Assembly: GCF_023634805.2 (NCBI RefSeq)
Contig: NZ_CP106881.1
Coordinates: 372,001 to 436,000 of the forward strand
Length of the DNA stretch: 64,000 nt
Reading direction: 5' to 3'
From: Comamonas endophytica
GTDB lineage: Bacteria > Pseudomonadota > Gammaproteobacteria > Burkholderiales > Burkholderiaceae_C
Shown: positions 1 to 8,185 of the stretch, piece by piece
Position numbering within the stretch: the first letter of the stretch is position 1
How the letters are laid out: each line of letters opens with the position of its first letter
Program-made: the position numbers and the translations under genes
Notes under the pieces: generated by a model
What the model saw: the letters and a program-made list of their open reading frames with translations, nothing else
Databases searched by the model: none
What the model was told of the DNA's origin: nothing

Positions 1-342
1 CTTGGACATGCCGACGAGTTCGAGCGGCAGCGCCGCGTTGTCGAACACCGTGCGCGAGGACAGGAGGTTGAAATGCTGGAACACCATGCCGATGTCGCGG
101 CGCGCGGCGCGCAGTTCGGCGTCATTGAGTTTCGTCAGGTCGCGGCCGTTGACGATGACCTTGCCATGGGTGGGACGGTTGAGCAGGTTGATGCAGCGCA
201 CCAGCGAGCTCTTGCCCGCGCCGCTGCGCCCGATGATGCCGAACACCTCGCCCGGCTGGATGTGCAGGTCGATGCCGCGCAAGGCCTCGACCGGGCCGCT
301 CGGGCCCTGGTAGATCTGGGATAGCCCCCGAATGTCGATCAT
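1..342 (-). CDS. metN: Methionine ABC transporter ATP-binding protein MetN (partial, N-terminal 114 residues)
   Basis: This is the ATPase subunit of the MetNIQ importer, which drives uptake of methionine at the inner membrane. Only the first 114 codons are present; the gene runs off the left edge. Visible are the Walker A motif GRSGAGKSS (residues 38-46) and the Q-loop stretch [15 protein letters not shown] (about 88-102), which is characteristic of MetN rather than of other amino-acid ABC ATPases. The ATG at 342 fits the usual family start (M-I-D-I-R-G-L). The permease MetI and binding protein MetQ are not in the window and would be expected further left. A 7-bp GC-rich hairpin lies about 70 bp upstream. 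Identification is firm at family level; the methionine assignment comes from the MetN-like Q-loop. Confidence 0.85.
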   Translation of the reverse strand, partial: MIDIRGLSQIYQGPSGPVEALRGIDLHIQPGEVFGIIGRSGAGKSSLVRCINLLNRPTHGKVIVNGRDLTKLNDAELRAARRDIGMVFQHFNLLSSRTVFDNAALPLELVGMSK

Positions 343-412
343 GAATAAGCTTTGGCGCAGCAGCCGGCCCCGGGCCTGCATCTGCGCGCATTGAGGAAAA
401 GGAAAAGCGCCC

Positions 413-429
413 GCGCAGGAGACCTGCGC
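413..429 (-). terminator. GC-rich hairpin between gudD and metN
   Basis: There is a perfect 7-bp inverted repeat, GCGCAGG at 413-419 and CCTGCGC at 423-429, with a 3-nt loop. On the minus strand it is followed by a C/T-rich tract (CTTTTCCTTTTCC). It could be the terminator of the gudD transcript or an attenuator in the metN leader. The T-run is interrupted, so this is tentative. The rest of the 343-595 gap shows nothing I can support. Confidence 0.3.
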
Positions 430-595
430 AGGCGATCAAATTCAACCGGAATGGCGTCTCTCGCCAGTCGGTGCAAACCCTAAACTATGCCTCAAATTGT
501 GACAGACGGCAGGCAGCGTGCCTATGGCCCTGCGCACGCCTCCTGGCGCCCCGGGCAGGTGTTTGCGGCGCCCCCTTGCGCGCAGGCGCCGGAGT

Positions 596-1942
596 TCAAC
601 GGACCATGCAGGGGCGTTTGTTGTCGAACTGCCAGTTCGGCACCAGATACTGCATGGCCATCGCATCGTCGCGCGCGCCCAGCCCATGCTGCAGATACAG
701 CTGGTGGGCACGTTCCACGGCTTCCATGTCGAGCTCGATGCCCAGGCCGCCGCGCTGGGGCAGCTCGATGTAGCCGTTCTCGATCTGCAGCGGGTTCTTG
801 GTGAGGTACTGGCCGTCCTGCCAGATCCAGTGGGTGTCGATGGCCGTGACGCGGCCGGGAGCGGCCGCGCCCACATGGGTGAACATGGCCAGCGAGATGT
901 CGAAATGGTTGTTGGAGTGCGAACCCCAGGTCAGGCCGAAGGCCTGGCACAGCTGGGCCACGCGCACCGAGCCGGCCATGGTCCAGAAATGCGGGTCGGC
1001 CAGCGGAATGTCCACGGACTGCAGCGACAGCGAATGCGCCATCTGGCGCCAGTCGGTGGCGACCATGTTGGTGGCGGTGGGCAAGCCCGTGGCGCGGCGG
1101 AATTCGGCCATCACCTCGCGGCCGGAGAAACCGCCTTCGGCGCCGCAGGGGTCTTCGGCATAGGCCAGCACGCCATGCATGTCGCGCATCAGGCGGATCG
1201 CGTCCTTGAGAAGCCAGCCGCCGTTCGGATCGAGCGTCACGCGCGCCTTCGGGAAGCGCTCGTGCAGCGCGCGGATGGCTTCGACCTCTTCCTCGCCGCG
1301 CAGCACGCCGCCCTTGAGCTTGAAGTCCTCGAAGCCATAGCGCGCATGGGCGGCTTCGGCCAGGCGCACGATGGCTTCGGGCGTCATGGCCTTTTCATGG
1401 CGCAGACGCAGCCAGTCGTCCGAAGCGCCTGGGTCCGTCTGGTAGGGCAGATCCGTCAGCGAACGGTCGCCCACATAGAACAGGTAGCCCAGCATCTGCA
1501 CCGAAGTGCGCTGCACGCCTTCGCCCAGCAGCGCCGCGACCGGCACGCCCAGGTGCTGCCCCAGCAGATCCAGCAGCGCCGATTCCGCGGCCGTGACGGC
1601 GTGGATCGCGATGCGCAGGTCAAAGGTCTGCAGTCCGCGGCCGCCGCTGTCGCGGCTCTCGAACGTGGTGCGCATCGCGTTGAGCACGGCGTTGTAGTTG
1701 CCCACGGGCTGGCCAACGATCAGCGCGCGCGCGTCTTCCAGCGTCTGGCGGATCTTCTCGCCGCCGGGCACCTCGCCGACGCCGGTGTTGCCGGCGCTGT
1801 CGGTGAGCACCAGCAGGTTGCGCGTGAAGAACGGCGCGTGCGCTCCGCTCAGATTCATTAGCATGCTGTCATGGCCGGCGACGGGAATGACGCGCAGTTC
1901 GGTGACCGTGGGAGAGGAAGTACTAGCGTGCGAGAGAGCCAT
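596..1942 (-). CDS. gudD: Glucarate dehydratase
   Basis: GudD dehydrates D-glucarate (and usually L-idarate) to 5-dehydro-4-deoxy-D-glucarate in the cytoplasm, the first step of glucarate catabolism. The 448-aa product matches the family length (about 446). The N-terminal signature [20 protein letters not shown] is near-invariant in GudD. The enolase-fold catalytic elements are visible: KLKGG (KxK general base), LDPNGGW (metal Asp), EDPCG (metal Glu) and GSHSNNHFD (His of the His-Asp dyad). The start at 1942 gives the standard N-terminus, though the Shine-Dalgarno is weak. A Bug-type binding protein begins upstream on the same strand (70-bp gap), so the pair is probably one operon controlled by the divergent LacI-type regulator at 3261. 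Confidence 0.96.
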   Translation of the reverse strand: MALSHASTSSPTVTELRVIPVAGHDSMLMNLSGAHAPFFTRNLLVLTDSAGNTGVGEVPGGEKIRQTLEDARALIVGQPVGNYNAVLNAMRTTFESRDSGGRGLQTFDLRIAIHAVTAAESALLDLLGQHLGVPVAALLGEGVQRTSVQMLGYLFYVGDRSLTDLPYQTDPGASDDWLRLRHEKAMTPEAIVRLAEAAHARYGFEDFKLKGGVLRGEEEVEAIRALHERFPKARVTLDPNGGWLLKDAIRLMRDMHGVLAYAEDPCGAEGGFSGREVMAEFRRATGLPTATNMVATDWRQMAHSLSLQSVDIPLADPHFWTMAGSVRVAQLCQAFGLTWGSHSNNHFDISLAMFTHVGAAAPGRVTAIDTHWIWQDGQYLTKNPLQIENGYIELPQRGGLGIELDMEAVERAHQLYLQHGLGARDDAMAMQYLVPNWQFDNKRPCMVR

Positions 1943-2012
1943 ATCAAACGAATTCCGAAAAAGTGAATCGGCCTGGAGCGGGTCCAGGCCATAGTGTGCA
2001 GCAGGCGCAGGA

Positions 2013-2993
2013 TCAGTTGGCGGTGATGCCGCCGGTCTCGATCACCTGCTTCCAGCGCGCGTATTCCTTGGCCTGGAACTGGGTGAACTCCTCGGGGCTG
2101 TTGGCCACCACTTCCAGGCCGACATCGGTGAACTGCTTGGTCAGCGCCGGGTCGCGCAAGGCCTTCATGAGGCCACCGTGCAGCTGGGCCTTGACGTCCG
2201 CGGGCAGGTTCTTCGGCGCGGCAATGCCTTGCCAGGAATAGACCTCCACACCCTGGATTCCAGCTTCCGCCGTGGTGGGCACGTCAGGCAGCACGGGCGA
2301 GCGCCTGGTGCCGGTCACGGCGATGGCCTTGAGCTTGCCGGCCTTGATGTGCTGGAAGACCGAGTTCACGTTCTGGAAGGACATGTCCACCTGGCCGCCC
2401 AGCAGATCGGTGATAGCCGGCGCGCCGCCCTTGTAGGGCACATGCAGGCCCTTGGTGCCGCTCTTTTGCCAGAACAGCTCGGCCGTGAGGTGGTCCGACG
2501 AGCCGGCGCCCGACGTGGCAAAGCTCACCTGGCCAGGCCGCGCTTTCAGCATCGCAACGACATCCTGCAGGTTGTTGACCTTGGGCGCCAGATGGGGGTT
2601 CACCACCAGTACATTGGGGGTCTGCACGGCAATGGTGAGATAGCTGAAGTCCTTGAGCGGATCGTAGGGCAGGCCTTTCATCAGATGCGGCGCCACGACA
2701 AAGGGCGCCAGCGAGGACACGAGCAGCGTGTAGCCATCGGCAGGCGCGCGGGCCACCTGGGCGGCGCCGATGCTGCCAGTGGCGCCGGCCTTGTTTTCCA
2801 CTACGAAGGTCTGCTTGAACTGCGTGCCCAGATGGTTGCTCACGGCGCGTGCAATGGTGTCGGTGGCACCGCCTGCAGGGAACGGCACGATCACGTTGAC
2901 GGACTTGTCGGGCCAGGCGAATGCGGGGGTTGCCAGACCCATGCCGGCAAGCGCCAGGCAAAGGGCTGTGGCTGCGGTCTTGATAGCTTTCAT
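2013..2993 (-). CDS. Bug/TctC-family periplasmic solute-binding protein (first copy)
   Basis: This is a tripartite tricarboxylate transporter receptor of the Bug family, which binds carboxylated solutes in the periplasm. The product is 326 aa with a Sec signal peptide (residues 1-26, ending in ATPAFA). The Bug signatures follow: [18 protein letters not shown] near the mature N-terminus, then [13 protein letters not shown], and [19 protein letters not shown] in the middle. I start at 2993 rather than at an upstream codon because a clear GGGAGA ribosome-binding site precedes this ATG and it begins the signal peptide. No TctA/TctB membrane subunits are nearby, as is usual for Bug proteins. Its position directly upstream of gudD suggests glucarate or a related aldarate as ligand; that is inference. 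Confidence 0.9.
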   Translation of the reverse strand: MKAIKTAATALCLALAGMGLATPAFAWPDKSVNVIVPFPAGGATDTIARAVSNHLGTQFKQTFVVENKAGATGSIGAAQVARAPADGYTLLVSSLAPFVVAPHLMKGLPYDPLKDFSYLTIAVQTPNVLVVNPHLAPKVNNLQDVVAMLKARPGQVSFATSGAGSSDHLTAELFWQKSGTKGLHVPYKGGAPAITDLLGGQVDMSFQNVNSVFQHIKAGKLKAIAVTGTRRSPVLPDVPTTAEAGIQGVEVYSWQGIAAPKNLPADVKAQLHGGLMKALRDPALTKQFTDVGLEVVANSPEEFTQFQAKEYARWKQVIETGGITAN

Positions 2994-3061
2994 GCGTGTC
3001 TCCCAGGTGTGCCCAAGCGTATACAAAGCATCGCTGCGGCGTTTTAAAAATGACAGGTATC

Positions 3062-3122
3062 GTTAACAAATCGCCATCTTCTGATTGTTAACGTGAACAT
3101 TCCCGTTCGAATCGGTGTTAAC
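3062..3122. promoter_or_regulatory. Three GTTAAC palindromes in the bug/lacI divergent region
   Basis: The hexamer GTTAAC occurs at 3062-3067, 3087-3092 and 3117-3122, between the divergent Bug gene and the LacI-type regulator. The first two lie in opposite orientation within a shared core, TTGTTAACG. LacI-family proteins usually autoregulate through short palindromes in such regions, so these are candidate operators for the regulator at 3261. This is inferred from position and symmetry only. Confidence 0.4.
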
Positions 3123-3260
3123 CCTTGCCCTGGCGCATTCCGCAGGGCAGCGCCAGAAAATGGGAGCCGCGGTGAACTACCTACAATCGCGCCAGCGCCT
3201 CGCCTCGCGATGCTCACGACATCGTGCCGCCGCTGCCCTATGCATCCGCCCTCAACAGGA

Positions 3261-4265
3261 ATGAACTTGTCCAAGAAGCCCGCCACCGTGCAAGACGTCG
3301 CCCAGCTCGCGGGCGTTTCCGCGATGACGGTATCGCGCGTGCTCAACGCGCCCGGGAAGGTGGCGCCGGAAACTTTGGAGCGGGTGCGCCACGCGGTCGA
3401 TGCGCTTGGCTATGTGCCCAATGCCATGGCCAGCGGCCTGCGCATGGCGCGAGCGCGCATGGTGGCGGCGCTGCTGCCCACGCTGGTCGGGCCGGTGTTC
3501 CAGGAGCTGGTGGAGTCGCTGGCCGAGTCGCTCAAGCGCAGCGGCTACCAGCTGATGATCGGCCAGGCGGGATACGACGCGACGCGCGAGGAGGAGGAGC
3601 TGATCAGGGCGCTGATCCAGCGCCGCCCGGACGGCATCGTGCTGGTCGGCAAGGTATCGTCCGCAGGCGCGCGCAGCGCCCTGCTCGCCTCGCGCATTCC
3701 TGTCGTGGAGACCTGGGACTTCACCGACGACCCGGTCGACATGCTGGTCGGCTTCTCGCACGTGGCCATTGGCGAATCGGTGGCCGACTTCCTGCATGCG
3801 CGCGGGCACCGGCACGTGGCGATCATCACCGGCGACGATGCACGTGCGCGGGCGCGCGCCGAGGCCTTCATCCGCCGCTCCAACGCCCTGGGCGCGCTGT
3901 CGGCCCGATGCTTCTACACCCGCGCGCCCAGCACCCTGGGTGCGGGACGCAAGGGCCTGGCCGCGCTGCTGCAGGACGCGGCGGATATCTCCGGCGTGTT
4001 CTGCAGCTCGGACAGCCTGGCGCTGGGCGCGCTGATCGAGGCCCAGCACCAGGGATTGCAGGTGCCGAAGCAGCTGGCCATCGTCGGCATGGGGGACCAG
4101 AGCTTCGCGCAGGATGCACAGCCGGCGTTGACCACCGTGCGGCTGGACGGCACGCGCATCGGCGAGATCGCGGCCGAGCTGACGATGGCGCGCGCCGAGG
4201 GGCGCCCCGTCGACAGCCCGATCGTCGATGTGGGCTTTCACCTGGTGGTCAGGGACAGCACCTGA
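3261..4265 (+). CDS. LacI-family transcriptional regulator
   Basis: This is a DNA-binding repressor, probably sensing a sugar acid. The 334-aa product has the LacI helix-turn-helix TVQDVAQLAGVSAMTVSRVL at residues 9-28, a hinge around YVPNAMASGLR, and a periplasmic-binding-protein-like sensor domain to the end (for example VGMGDQSFAQDAQPALTTVR). GntR/GguR-like LacI members of this type commonly control gluconate or aldarate genes. It is divergent from the Bug-gudD pair and converges, with a gap of only 5 bp, on the second Bug gene. The start is uncertain: ATG 3261 begins the usual MNLSKKPATVQDV N-terminus but has AGGA immediately next to it; the in-frame ATG at 3240 is the alternative. Confidence 0.9.
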   Translation: MNLSKKPATVQDVAQLAGVSAMTVSRVLNAPGKVAPETLERVRHAVDALGYVPNAMASGLRMARARMVAALLPTLVGPVFQELVESLAESLKRSGYQLMIGQAGYDATREEEELIRALIQRRPDGIVLVGKVSSAGARSALLASRIPVVETWDFTDDPVDMLVGFSHVAIGESVADFLHARGHRHVAIITGDDARARARAEAFIRRSNALGALSARCFYTRAPSTLGAGRKGLAALLQDAADISGVFCSSDSLALGALIEAQHQGLQVPKQLAIVGMGDQSFAQDAQPALTTVRLDGTRIGEIAAELTMARAEGRPVDSPIVDVGFHLVVRDST

Positions 4266-4270
4266 GGCGC

Positions 4271-5257
4271 TCACTCCGGCCGGATATTGCCCTTGCGTAT
4301 GACTTCGGTCCACTTCGCGGTTTCGCTCTGGATGCGCTGCGCGAACTCGGCCGGCGTGCTGCCCACGGGCTCGAAACCCATGGCCTTGAGCCGTGCCTGC
4401 ATCTCGCCCTGGCGGATCGATGCGCGCAAGGCCCGGCTGATCCTGTCGACCGCGGCCGCGGGGATGCCCCTGGGCGCCACCAGCCCGAAGATCGGCATGA
4501 TGTCGACCCCGGGCAGCCCGGCTTCGGCAAAGGTTGGTACCTCGGGCAGCAGCGCCGAGCGCCTGGGGCCCGTCACCGCCAGCGCGCGCAGCTTGCCGGC
4601 CTTGATGTGCTCGGCCAGCGTTGGCACCGTGGCAAACGCGAACTGCACCTGGCCGCCCAGCAGGTCGGTGATGACGGTGCCGCCGCCCTTGTAGGGCACG
4701 TGCACGACTTTCAGGCCGGCTTGCTGCGCCAGCTGCTCGCCCGCCAGGTGCGGGCCGCTGCCCACCCCTGCCGAGCCGTAGGCCAGCGTGTCCGGCTCGG
4801 CCTTGGCCTTGGCAATGAAGCCCGCCAGGTCCCTGGCCGCAACCGAGGGATGGGTCACCAGCACGAACTGCGCGCTGGCGATCAGCGTGATCGGCGTGAA
4901 GTCCCTTTGCGTGTCGTAGTTCAGGCGTGCGCCGAGCAACCCGGGATTGATGGTGAAAGTGCTGTCGACCATGCCCAGCGTGTAGCCATCGGGCTCGGCC
5001 TGGGCCAGCGCGCGCGTGCCGATGGTCGTGCCGCCGCCGCCCTTGTTGTCGGCGATGAAGGCCTGGCCCAGCGCCTGCTGCAGCGCCTGGCCCGCGAGGC
5101 GGCCCAGCGTGTCGGTGGCGGCGCCTGCGGGATAGGGAACGATGATGCGCACGGTCTTGTCCGGGTAGCTGCCGCTGTTGGCCAAAACCCAGGGCGAGGC
5201 GCTGCCCAGCGCAAGCGCGGCTGCCTGCTGGATGAAAGTGCGGCGGTTTTTGTGCAT
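4271..5257 (-). CDS. Bug/TctC-family periplasmic solute-binding protein (second copy)
   Basis: This is a second Bug-family receptor of 328 aa, with the signatures VRIIVPYPAGAATDTLGRLA, ADNKGGGGTTIGTRALA and [18 protein letters not shown]. The leader MHKNRRTFIQQAAALALG carries a twin arginine (R5-R6) followed by TFI, resembling a Tat signal, unlike the Sec leader of the first copy. The ATG at 5257 has a strong GAGGAG ribosome-binding site. It starts 29 bp after the enolase-superfamily gene on the same strand, so the two are probably co-transcribed and the ligand is probably that enzyme's substrate. No membrane subunits are encoded nearby. Confidence 0.9.
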   Translation of the reverse strand: MHKNRRTFIQQAAALALGSASPWVLANSGSYPDKTVRIIVPYPAGAATDTLGRLAGQALQQALGQAFIADNKGGGGTTIGTRALAQAEPDGYTLGMVDSTFTINPGLLGARLNYDTQRDFTPITLIASAQFVLVTHPSVAARDLAGFIAKAKAEPDTLAYGSAGVGSGPHLAGEQLAQQAGLKVVHVPYKGGGTVITDLLGGQVQFAFATVPTLAEHIKAGKLRALAVTGPRRSALLPEVPTFAEAGLPGVDIMPIFGLVAPRGIPAAAVDRISRALRASIRQGEMQARLKAMGFEPVGSTPAEFAQRIQSETAKWTEVIRKGNIRPE

Positions 5258-5286
5258 GCTTGTCTCCTCTTTGAATTCCGTGGCGC

Positions 5287-6384
5287 TCAATGCGCGAAGT
5301 TGCCCTGGGCCAGCGCGGCTTCGGGGTCGGCGCCCAGGCCCGGGCCGTCCGGCACCTGCAGCCAGCCGCGCTCGATGGGCACGCTGCGGCCATAGGGCAC
5401 ATGGGCCAGTTCCACATACAGGCGCTCGATCGACACCTCGGCCTGCTGCGCGGCAATCAGGTGCAGGCTGGCCAGGAAACCCGGCCCGAAGAACGCGACC
5501 TGCGGAGCGCAGGTCACGCCCGTACCTTCGCAGGCCCGCGCGATGTCCCAGGCGGCCGTGAGGCCCAGCTTGATCACGCTGGGCTGCACGTACTGCACGC
5601 AGGCGCTTTCCACCATGCGCTGCAGCGCCAGCGCGCAGCTGGCGTTCTCGCCCACCGCCAGCGGCACGGGCACGCGCTGGCGCAGCTCTGCCAGCGCGTG
5701 GTCGTTCTCAGGAGGCCAGATCGGCTCCTCGATCCAGAACGGCTCGTAGGGCAGCATTTCGGTGATCGCCGCTTCGGCCTCGTGCGGCAGCCAGGCGCAA
5801 TTGGTGTCGACCATGACCGGAATATCTGGACCCACGGCCCGGCGCACCGCGGCCAGCGCCGGCGCGGTGCGCTCGTGCAGCTTGATCTCGGTGTAGCCCT
5901 CGGCCAGCGCGCGCTGGCTCACCTGCTCGAGCAAGGTGGCATCGGCGTAGTACTGCAGCAGCGAGGCATAGACGCGCACCCGGTCGCGGCGCTTGCCGCC
6001 CAGCAGCTCGTGCAGGGGCACGCCGGCGCGCTTGGCGCGCAGGTCCCAGAGGGCGATGTCCAGGCCTGCAAGCGCATGCACCACGGGCCCGGAGCGGCCC
6101 AGGTTGTGCAGCGTGCGCTGCATGGAAGGCAGCAGCGCCACGTCGTCGGCCCGCCGGCCGCAGGCCAGGGGTGCGATCAGCGTCTCGAAGATGGCCTGCA
6201 GCGCGCGTGGCTCCACGCAATAGGACTCGCCCCAGGCCACGGTGCCATCCTCGGTCTCTACACGCACCAGCGCGCTGTCGAGCTTGTTGCGCGGGCGGCC
6301 GGCAAACAGCGGCGGATCGCTCCAGTGGTGGAACGGCAGGCGCATGGGAATGCAGGTGACGGAAGCGATGGTGTTGGATGACAT
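5287..6384 (-). CDS. Mandelate racemase/muconate lactonizing enzyme-family protein
   Basis: This is an enolase-superfamily enzyme of 365 aa that probably dehydrates or isomerises an acid sugar or lactone; the exact reaction cannot be read from the sequence. The metal ligands are visible as D193 (MVDTNCAW), E219/E220 (WIEEPIWP) and E246 (VGENAS). The second-strand base motif is K168-L-H170 (EIKLHE), not the K-x-K of glucarate dehydratase and many relatives, and the sixth strand carries K272 (VIKLGL). ATG 6384 gives a normal N-terminus; further upstream codons would run into the LysR promoter. It is paired with a Bug binding protein and is divergent from a LysR regulator, which fits a small inducible catabolic unit. 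Confidence 0.88.
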   Translation of the reverse strand: MSSNTIASVTCIPMRLPFHHWSDPPLFAGRPRNKLDSALVRVETEDGTVAWGESYCVEPRALQAIFETLIAPLACGRRADDVALLPSMQRTLHNLGRSGPVVHALAGLDIALWDLRAKRAGVPLHELLGGKRRDRVRVYASLLQYYADATLLEQVSQRALAEGYTEIKLHERTAPALAAVRRAVGPDIPVMVDTNCAWLPHEAEAAITEMLPYEPFWIEEPIWPPENDHALAELRQRVPVPLAVGENASCALALQRMVESACVQYVQPSVIKLGLTAAWDIARACEGTGVTCAPQVAFFGPGFLASLHLIAAQQAEVSIERLYVELAHVPYGRSVPIERGWLQVPDGPGLGADPEAALAQGNFAH

Positions 6385-6454
6385 GGCGCCTATTCTTCGC
6401 GCGCCGTAGCCTATGGTCAAATAGCTAAAAACACTCATTCCATATGAATTCGAT

Positions 6455-7363
6455 ATGTTGAGCCGCCGGGAACTGCTGCTGCTGCGCGCGATGTACCAAC
6501 AGGGCACCGTGACGGCCGCGGCCCACTCCATCCACATGACCCAGCCTGCGGCCAGCGCGCTGCTCAAGGACATGGAAACGCGCCTGGGCTTCGCGCTGTT
6601 CAGCCGCGAGCACCGGCGCCTGCATCTGACGAGCCAGGGGCGCGCGCTGATTCCCGAGGTGCTCAATGCGCTGTCGGGCATGGAGTCGGTGGACCGGCTG
6701 GCCAGCGACATCCGCCGCGGCGCCTCGGACCGGCTCAGCGTGGGCGCGGTGGCCGTCGCGGCCTCGATGCTGCTGCCCCAGGCGCTGCTTGGCGTGCGAC
6801 GCGCCTATCCGCATGTGACCTTCACGGTGCGCGCTGGCTCGGGGCTGGAGATCATCGAGATGGCCGTCGACCACCGCATCGACCTGGGTATCGTGATCGG
6901 CGCCTCGGCGCCCAATGAGCGGGTGCACAAGGAAGCGCTGGCCGCGGTGAGCCTGTTTGCCATCTTCCACCCGGACCATCCGCTGGCCGAGGCGCGGTCA
7001 GTTACGCTGGCGCAGGTGGCGGCGCTCGGCCTGATCGCGCTGTCGCCCGCCCTGCCCGCAGGCCTGGCCACGCAGCGGGCCTTCGAGGGCCAGGGGCTGG
7101 ACTACCGCCCGTTGCTGGAAGTCGCGCAGTCCTTCACCGCCTGCGAGCTCGCGGGCCAGCAGCTGGGCGTGGCGGTGGTGGAATCGCTGGGTGCGCGCTA
7201 TGCGCAGCGCATGGGGCTGGTGGCGCGCCATCTGCTGACCATGCATGATGCCGCGCTGTCGCTGGTAAGCCCGCGCGACCGGCCGCTGGAAGGGCCCAGC
7301 CTGTGCCTGCGCGATGCACTGCGCGAGGCAGTGCGCGGGCTGGGGGTGGTGGCTGGCGCGTAA
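6455..7363 (+). CDS. LysR-family transcriptional regulator
   Basis: The 302-aa product has the LysR winged helix at about residues 1-60 (RRELLLLRAMYQQGTVTAAA followed by TQPAASALLKDMETRLGFALF) and a two-lobed effector-binding domain. It is divergent from the enolase-superfamily/Bug pair, with 70 bp between the starts, so it most likely activates that pair in response to its substrate and represses itself. The binding site should lie in 6385-6454. I cannot assign an effector. Confidence 0.92.
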   Translation: MLSRRELLLLRAMYQQGTVTAAAHSIHMTQPAASALLKDMETRLGFALFSREHRRLHLTSQGRALIPEVLNALSGMESVDRLASDIRRGASDRLSVGAVAVAASMLLPQALLGVRRAYPHVTFTVRAGSGLEIIEMAVDHRIDLGIVIGASAPNERVHKEALAAVSLFAIFHPDHPLAEARSVTLAQVAALGLIALSPALPAGLATQRAFEGQGLDYRPLLEVAQSFTACELAGQQLGVAVVESLGARYAQRMGLVARHLLTMHDAALSLVSPRDRPLEGPSLCLRDALREAVRGLGVVAGA

Positions 7364-7373
7364 CGGTGCGCGA

Positions 7374-7429
7374 ACGCTGGGGGGCTTTGCCCCCTTCGGG
7401 CAGCGCAGCTACGCGCAGCGAGCCAGCGT
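7374..7429. repeat. Inverted repeat and hairpin between lysR and phaR
   Basis: ACGCTGG (7374-7380) and CCAGCGT (7423-7429) form the outer arms. Inside lies a second hairpin-like stretch with a G-run, CTTTG and a C-run near 7380-7395. The element occupies nearly all of the short gap between two convergent genes, so it may end transcription from both sides, or be a REP-like element. Confidence 0.4.
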
Positions 7430-7432
7430 GGG

Positions 7433-7966
7433 CTAACGTTTCAAGCCCATCGCATCCAGCATCTGCGCGGTCTGCTTGTGCATCTGCTCCTGCATCTGCG
7501 TGAACATCGCCTGCGACTGGCCGAGATAGCTGCTGACCATGCCCTGCATCAGCGTGGGCTGCAGGCGCAGGAACTGGCTCCACATCTCCGGCGTGGCGCC
7601 CTGCTCGGCCATGCGCGCCTGGAAGTCGCTGAACATCTGCACGTTGCGCTCCAGGCTCGCCCCCATGCTGCCCTGCATGGCGTGCCCGTAGAAGCGGATG
7701 ATGTTGGCCAGCACGGCCTCGGTGAACATCGGGGCGCCGCCGGCTTCTTCCTCGAGGATGATCTGCAGCAGGATGCTGCGCGTGAGGTCGTCGCCGGTCT
7801 TGGCGTCGCGCACGACCAGGGGTTCGCTCGCCATGACCAGCGCCTTGACCTCGGACAGCGTGATGTAGGTGGAGGTGTCGGTGTCGTAGAGCCGGCGGTT
7901 GGGGTATTTCTTGATGACGCGCGTCCGGGCCTTGGCCGCGGCGGTCGATGTCTGGTTCTCTTGCAC
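7433..7966 (-). CDS. phaR: Polyhydroxyalkanoate synthesis repressor PhaR
   Basis: PhaR binds both PHA granules and DNA and represses phasin genes until polymer is made. The 177-aa product has the N-terminal PHB/PHA accumulation regulator DNA-binding domain with the hallmark IKKYPNRRLYDTDTSTYITL at residues 18-37. Next comes a second conserved segment (LLQIILEEEAGGAPMFTEAV), then a Met/Gln-rich helical C-terminus that may oligomerise or contact granules. The phaC/A/B genes are not in the window, though bdhA at 57.8 kb belongs to the same metabolism. It converges on the LysR gene through an inverted repeat. Confidence 0.95.
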   Translation of the reverse strand: MQENQTSTAAAKARTRVIKKYPNRRLYDTDTSTYITLSEVKALVMASEPLVVRDAKTGDDLTRSILLQIILEEEAGGAPMFTEAVLANIIRFYGHAMQGSMGASLERNVQMFSDFQARMAEQGATPEMWSQFLRLQPTLMQGMVSSYLGQSQAMFTQMQEQMHKQTAQMLDAMGLKR

Positions 7967-8185
7967 GGCTGACTCCTATGGGCATGGCGCCCGCTGCACT
8001 GCAACATGGATTTTAGACACAGCCTCGCCGCCGCCGCGCAGAGCTTACCCTGAGCGTGCGCCCGCGCAGCGCATGGTCTTGCATCCGCAATGCGTCGGTA
8101 CAGTCGCCTACAGCCCTGCCCCGCGCCCACTCGGCACCATCGCAGCAGGGGCCGCATGCAGCGGCCCGGGTTATGGACCGCAGCG

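Noticed and set aside
3224..5456. Two open frames of over 700 codons (plus strand 3224-5395, minus strand 3252-5456) across the lacI and second Bug genes
   Set aside because: Both span two real convergent genes in the wrong frame or strand and give low-complexity Ala/Arg/Gly-rich products.
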